A stretch of DNA of 64,000 bases, taken from positions 124,001-188,000 of the forward strand of contig JBFGZQ010000006.1 of the NCBI GenBank assembly GCA_041586735.1. Reading direction: 5' to 3'. Both the position numbers and the translations under genes were made by a program. The stretch is from Motiliproteus sp041586735. GTDB lineage: Bacteria > Pseudomonadota > Gammaproteobacteria > Pseudomonadales > Balneatricaceae. The first letter of the stretch is position 1. Each line of letters starts with the position of its first letter. This document shows positions 60,515 to 64,000 of the stretch, in pieces. The notes under the pieces are model-generated. The model did no database searches. It worked only from the letters and a program-made list of their open reading frames with translations, and was not told where the DNA came from.

Positions 60515-62935
60515 TCAGATATCGAGATTGGTGACATTCAAGGCATTGGTCTCAATGAACGCGCGCCTAGGTTCAACTTCATCACCCATCAGGGTGGTAA
60601 ACATCTGATCGGCCGCGATCGCATCCTCGATCGTCACCCGCAGCATCCGCCGACACTCGGGATCCATGGTGGTCTCCCACAACTGCTCAGGGTTCATCTC
60701 ACCCAAGCCCTTGTAACGCTGGATGTAGTAGCCACGCTTGGCCTGCAGCATCAACCAATCAAGACCCTCTTCAAAAGTCGAGATCGGTAGGCTACGCTCG
60801 CCGCGCTGGATAAAGGCGCCCTCATCCAGCAAGCCGGTCAGGGTCGCGCCCAAATTAACCAGTGCCTGGTATTCACCGGACTGGAAGAAATCATAACTAA
60901 AGCGGTAACTACGCGGCACACCATGCGAGGTCATCAGCACTTCGGGCAGAAACAGATGGCGCTCGGTATCTTCTGCCACTTGCGGATCAAAGGCGTTGGA
61001 CTTACTCCTGACCACATCGATACTGGCGACCAGCTCGCGGGTCCAGTTGGATACCTGCTCCGAATCACGCAGCATCTCTTCGGTCATCCGCGGCGCATAT
61101 ACCATCCGCTCCAGGACATCATCCGGGTAGAGCCTAGACATCCGGGTAATCAGCTTTTTAACCCGGCGGAATTCGTTAATCAGTGCCTCCAGAGCCGTGT
61201 CAGCAATCCCGGGGGCGGAGGGGTTCACGTGCAAGGCAGCACCCTCTAACGCCGCCTGCAGCATAAAGTTATCCAGGGCATCATCGTCTTTGAGGTACTG
61301 CTCCTGCTTACCCTTCTTGATTTTATACAGCGGCGGCTGGGCGATAAATACATGACCACGCTCGACCAGGACGTTCATCTGGCGGAAGAAAAAGGTCAAC
61401 AACAGGGTGCGGATGTGCGAGCCGTCAACGTCGGCGTCGGTCATGATGATGATGCTGTGGTAGCGCAGCTTATCGGGATTAAACTCTTCCCGACCGATCC
61501 CGCAACCCAGCGCGGTAATCAGGGTACCGACTTCCGCCGAAGAGAGCATCTTGTCGAAGCGCGCCTTCTCCACGTTAAGAATCTTACCCTTGAGCGGCAG
61601 AATCGCCTGGGTCTTGCGATCACGTCCCTGCTTGGCAGAACCGCCCGCCGAATCACCCTCCACCAGGTAGAGTTCGGACAGCGCCGGATCCTTCTCCTGA
61701 CAGTCAGCCAGTTTTCCTGGAAGGCCGGCAATATCCAGCGCCCCCTTGCGGCGAGTCATCTCGCGCGCTTTACGAGCCGCCTCACGGGCGCGAGCGGCGT
61801 CGATCATCTTGCCGACGATCGCCTTGGCTTCCGCCGGGTGCTCCTGCAAAAAGTCGGTCAGGTGCTTATACATCGCCTGCTCAACGGCGGTCTTTACTTC
61901 CGAAGAGACTAACTTGTCCTTAGTCTGGGATGAGAACTTAGGATCCGGGACTTTTACCGAGATAATGGCGGTAAGGCCCTCGCGTGCATCATCACCCGAG
62001 GTCGCGACCTTGGCTTTCTTCTGCACGCTCTCAGAATCGATATAGGTATTTAATGAGCGGGTCAGCGCAGAGCGGAACCCTGACAGGTGAGTCCCCCCGT
62101 CACGCTGCGGGATGTTGTTGGTGAAGCAGTGCACACTCTCGGAGTAGCTATCGTTCCACTGCAACGACACCTCGACGGCGATCCCCTCTTCGTTGGTATC
62201 CACGAAGTGAAACACTTCGTTGATGGTGGTTTTGTTCTGGTTTAGATACTGAACAAAGGCGCTGACACCGCCTTCATACATAAAGGTATCTTCCTTGCCA
62301 CTGCGCTCATCTTTAAGATTGATGCGCACCCCCGAGTTCAAGAATGACAGCTCACGCAGACGCTTGGCCAGAATATCGTACTGAAACTCGATATTGGTGA
62401 AGGTCTCGGGCGAGGGTTTGAAATGGATGCGGGTACCGGTAGCCTGGGTATCACCGACCACCGTCATCGGCCCGGCAGGGACACCGTGATGATAGGTCTG
62501 TTCGTGAACCTTGTTGTTACGACGTATAGTCAGCTTCAGTTCGGTTGATAGAGCGTTAACCACCGACACACCGACTCCGTGCAAACCACCCGAGACCTTG
62601 TAGGTGTTGTCGTCAAACTTACCACCGGCATGCAGCACGGTCATGATCACTTCGGCGGCAGACACGCCCTCTTCGTGCATATCGACCGGAATACCCCGGC
62701 CGTCGTCAAAGACACTGATGGTCTCATCGGGGTGGATGATCACTTCGACACTGCTACAGTGACCGGCCAGCGCCTCGTCGATAGAGTTATCGACCACCTC
62801 AAACACCATATGGTGCAGACCGGTGCCATCATCGGTATCGCCGATATACATACCCGGGCGCTTACGCACCGCATCCAGACCTTTCAATACCTTGATACTG
62901 GACGAATCGTAAACGCTTGCAGCCCCGTCGCTCAT
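60515..62935 (-). CDS. gyrB: DNA gyrase subunit B
   Basis: GyrB is the ATPase subunit of gyrase, which introduces negative supercoils. The 806-residue protein has the GHKL ATPase (VDNSIDEALAGHC, GLHGVGVSVVNALS), the transducer domain (NIPQRDGGTHLSG), the Toprim domain (EGDSAGGSAKQGRDRKTQAI, DADVDGSHIRTLLL) and the C-terminal domain with the gammaproteobacterial insert. Downstream of recF on the same strand, as expected at the origin. Confidence 0.98.
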   Translation of the reverse strand: MSDGAASVYDSSSIKVLKGLDAVRKRPGMYIGDTDDGTGLHHMVFEVVDNSIDEALAGHCSSVEVIIHPDETISVFDDGRGIPVDMHEEGVSAAEVIMTVLHAGGKFDDNTYKVSGGLHGVGVSVVNALSTELKLTIRRNNKVHEQTYHHGVPAGPMTVVGDTQATGTRIHFKPSPETFTNIEFQYDILAKRLRELSFLNSGVRINLKDERSGKEDTFMYEGGVSAFVQYLNQNKTTINEVFHFVDTNEEGIAVEVSLQWNDSYSESVHCFTNNIPQRDGGTHLSGFRSALTRSLNTYIDSESVQKKAKVATSGDDAREGLTAIISVKVPDPKFSSQTKDKLVSSEVKTAVEQAMYKHLTDFLQEHPAEAKAIVGKMIDAARAREAARKAREMTRRKGALDIAGLPGKLADCQEKDPALSELYLVEGDSAGGSAKQGRDRKTQAILPLKGKILNVEKARFDKMLSSAEVGTLITALGCGIGREEFNPDKLRYHSIIIMTDADVDGSHIRTLLLTFFFRQMNVLVERGHVFIAQPPLYKIKKGKQEQYLKDDDALDNFMLQAALEGAALHVNPSAPGIADTALEALINEFRRVKKLITRMSRLYPDDVLERMVYAPRMTEEMLRDSEQVSNWTRELVASIDVVRSKSNAFDPQVAEDTERHLFLPEVLMTSHGVPRSYRFSYDFFQSGEYQALVNLGATLTGLLDEGAFIQRGERSLPISTFEEGLDWLMLQAKRGYYIQRYKGLGEMNPEQLWETTMDPECRRMLRVTIEDAIAADQMFTTLMGDEVEPRRAFIETNALNVTNLDI

Positions 62936-62974
62936 TCCTAACTCCCGTTATTAACCCCAAGGGTCAACGCCATC

Positions 62975-64000
62975 TTATTGCGCGAGAGCGCCTTCACGAA
63001 TCGCAAAGTGACGCACCTCAACCTGTTCACTCCAACAACCTGCAAAAGCATCCTTATCGGTGCTAGTCACCAATACCTGGCTATTGAGCTGTTCGAGCAG
63101 CCGGCATAAGCGCTGCCGGTGTTGCCGATCAAGCTCGGCGGGTAAATCATCAATCAGATAAACGCAGCTGCGCTCTGTCAGTTGCCGTAACAGGTAGCCC
63201 TGAGCTACCTTCAGCGCGCTGACCACCAGTTTCTGCTGCCCGCGAGACAACAGATCAGCCGCCATCATGCCACGCAGTTTTACCTTCAGATCCGCACGCT
63301 GTGGACCCTGCTGAGTAAAACCAAGACTGTGATCACGTTCGAAGCCCTGCTCGAGCACCGTATCCAGACCGCGCTTTTTATCCCAGCCGCACTGATAATG
63401 CAGACTCAGATCGTCGAGCTCTAACAACTGCCCTAACAGTTGCTCAAAACAGGGAATAAGCAGATCCAGATACGCCTGGCGGTAACCGTCTAACTCCAGC
63501 GCACGCTCGACAAATTCGTGGTCCCAGGCGGCTCTGAGTGAAGCCTGGAGTTTACCATATTTCAACAGGCTATTGCGCTGCTGTAGCGCCCTTCTCACCG
63601 CTTTCCAGGCCGCTAAAAAGCGCGGTTCTATATGAAAGCCACCCCAGTCGATAAATTGCCTGCGCACCGCCGGACTACCCTCCAATAACAGGAAGGTATC
63701 GGAGTTAATCAGCTGGATAGGTAACAGCTCCGCGAGGGTCGCCACCGAGTCTACAGATTCACCGGCGATACGAATTTTCAACGCGCCATTCTGCTGGCGC
63801 TGGAAACCCATAGGCAACAGCCCCCGATGACCGGCAACCACACGACCGAACAGCAGCGTATCGGCTTGCTCGTGCTGGATATAGTGCTTGTGTTTGCTGG
63901 TACGAAAGGAGCGCGCCAAACTGAGCAGATGCACCGCTTCCAGGATCGAGGTCTTGCCGCTGCCATTAGCACCGTAAAACAGATTGGTCTGGGGGGAGAG
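62975..64000 (-). CDS. recF: DNA replication and repair protein RecF (5' end outside window)
   Basis: RecF loads RecA at single-strand gaps with RecO and RecR. The visible part has 341 codons and includes the Walker A loop FYGANGSGKTSILEAVH right at the window edge, a central DNA-binding domain, the ABC signature (LLSRGQQKLVVSALK) and Walker B (CVYLIDDLPAELD). About 15-20 N-terminal codons lie beyond base 64000. It is transcribed toward gyrB, whose start is 39 bases after its stop. Confidence 0.97.
   Translation of the reverse strand, partial: LSPQTNLFYGANGSGKTSILEAVHLLSLARSFRTSKHKHYIQHEQADTLLFGRVVAGHRGLLPMGFQRQQNGALKIRIAGESVDSVATLAELLPIQLINSDTFLLLEGSPAVRRQFIDWGGFHIEPRFLAAWKAVRRALQQRNSLLKYGKLQASLRAAWDHEFVERALELDGYRQAYLDLLIPCFEQLLGQLLELDDLSLHYQCGWDKKRGLDTVLEQGFERDHSLGFTQQGPQRADLKVKLRGMMAADLLSRGQQKLVVSALKVAQGYLLRQLTERSCVYLIDDLPAELDRQHRQRLCRLLEQLNSQVLVTSTDKDAFAGCWSEQVEVRHFAIREGALAQ

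Overview
The window is a GC-rich (except one insert) chromosomal segment of a gammaproteobacterium, most like the Oceanospirillales/Pseudomonadales side of the class. The reasons are the ygiF-glnE pair, the run aroE-hemF-tsaC-purE-dprA-lysM / def-fmt-rsmB-trkA-trkH / glyQ-glyS-gmhB, and gyrB-recF, which in these bacteria surround the replication origin. Species cannot be fixed from the sequence alone. The order recF-gyrB on the minus strand suggests that dnaN, dnaA and oriC lie just beyond the right edge. Two perfect 16-bp parS sites at 54.5 and 55.6 kb support an origin-proximal location.

Layout. 1-3.7 kb: glnE (3' end outside the window) and a short YgiF-type triphosphatase. 3.8-5.8 kb: a DUF47/PhoU-like regulator and a PiT phosphate transporter behind a Pho-box-like site. 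6-8.6 kb: argE and argA, followed by a convergent TPR-sulfotransferase. 10.8-15.7 kb: a DcaP-like porin, a PhoP/PhoQ-like two-component system with a PepSY protein, a glycine-zipper protein and a DUF2892 protein. 15.9-18.1 kb: an XRE-cupin regulator divergent from azlC-azlD (amino-acid export), with two identical inverted operators between them. 18.3-21.1 kb: ilvD and trmB. 21.1-22.7 kb: an AT-rich insert carrying a TolB-like propeller lipoprotein, beside the 3' remnant of a broken gene. 22.9-25.9 kb: a DUF3360 membrane protein and serA.

26-34.3 kb is an aromatic-acid catabolic region made of two divergently organised units. The minus-strand unit runs hemerythrin-like, MarR, maleylacetoacetate isomerase, a small membrane protein and a VOC protein. 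The plus-strand unit holds a metallo-beta-lactamase-fold protein with a broken metal site, a flavin hydroxylase with a small DUF2783 partner (MhaA/MhaB-like, expected to make homogentisate from 3-hydroxyphenylacetate) and fumarylacetoacetase. An IclR regulator sits between them. No homogentisate dioxygenase is present, so either it is elsewhere in the genome or the VOC protein opens the ring. Three matching inverted repeats (ATTACG-N5-CGTAAT type) and two TTTCATATGAAA palindromes look like the regulators' operators.

34.5-38.5 kb: an MFS exporter, a STAS/SpoIIAA-like protein and a Lon-like protease. 38.6-53.9 kb: mostly housekeeping genes as listed above. 54.5-60 kb: a histone-deacetylase-like amidohydrolase between the two parS sites, an HI0933-type flavoprotein, and a MurR/RpiR regulator divergent from an aminotransferase plus an AhpD-fold protein. 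60-60.5 kb: a gene-free stretch of hairpins and the gyrB terminator. 60.5-64 kb: gyrB and recF (5' end outside the window).

The most unusual structural feature is that many short intergenic gaps carry tandem copies of 10-15 bp units, different in sequence at each place. The best are six copies at 32848-32931, five copies at 24500-24574 and nearly five copies at 30788-30854.
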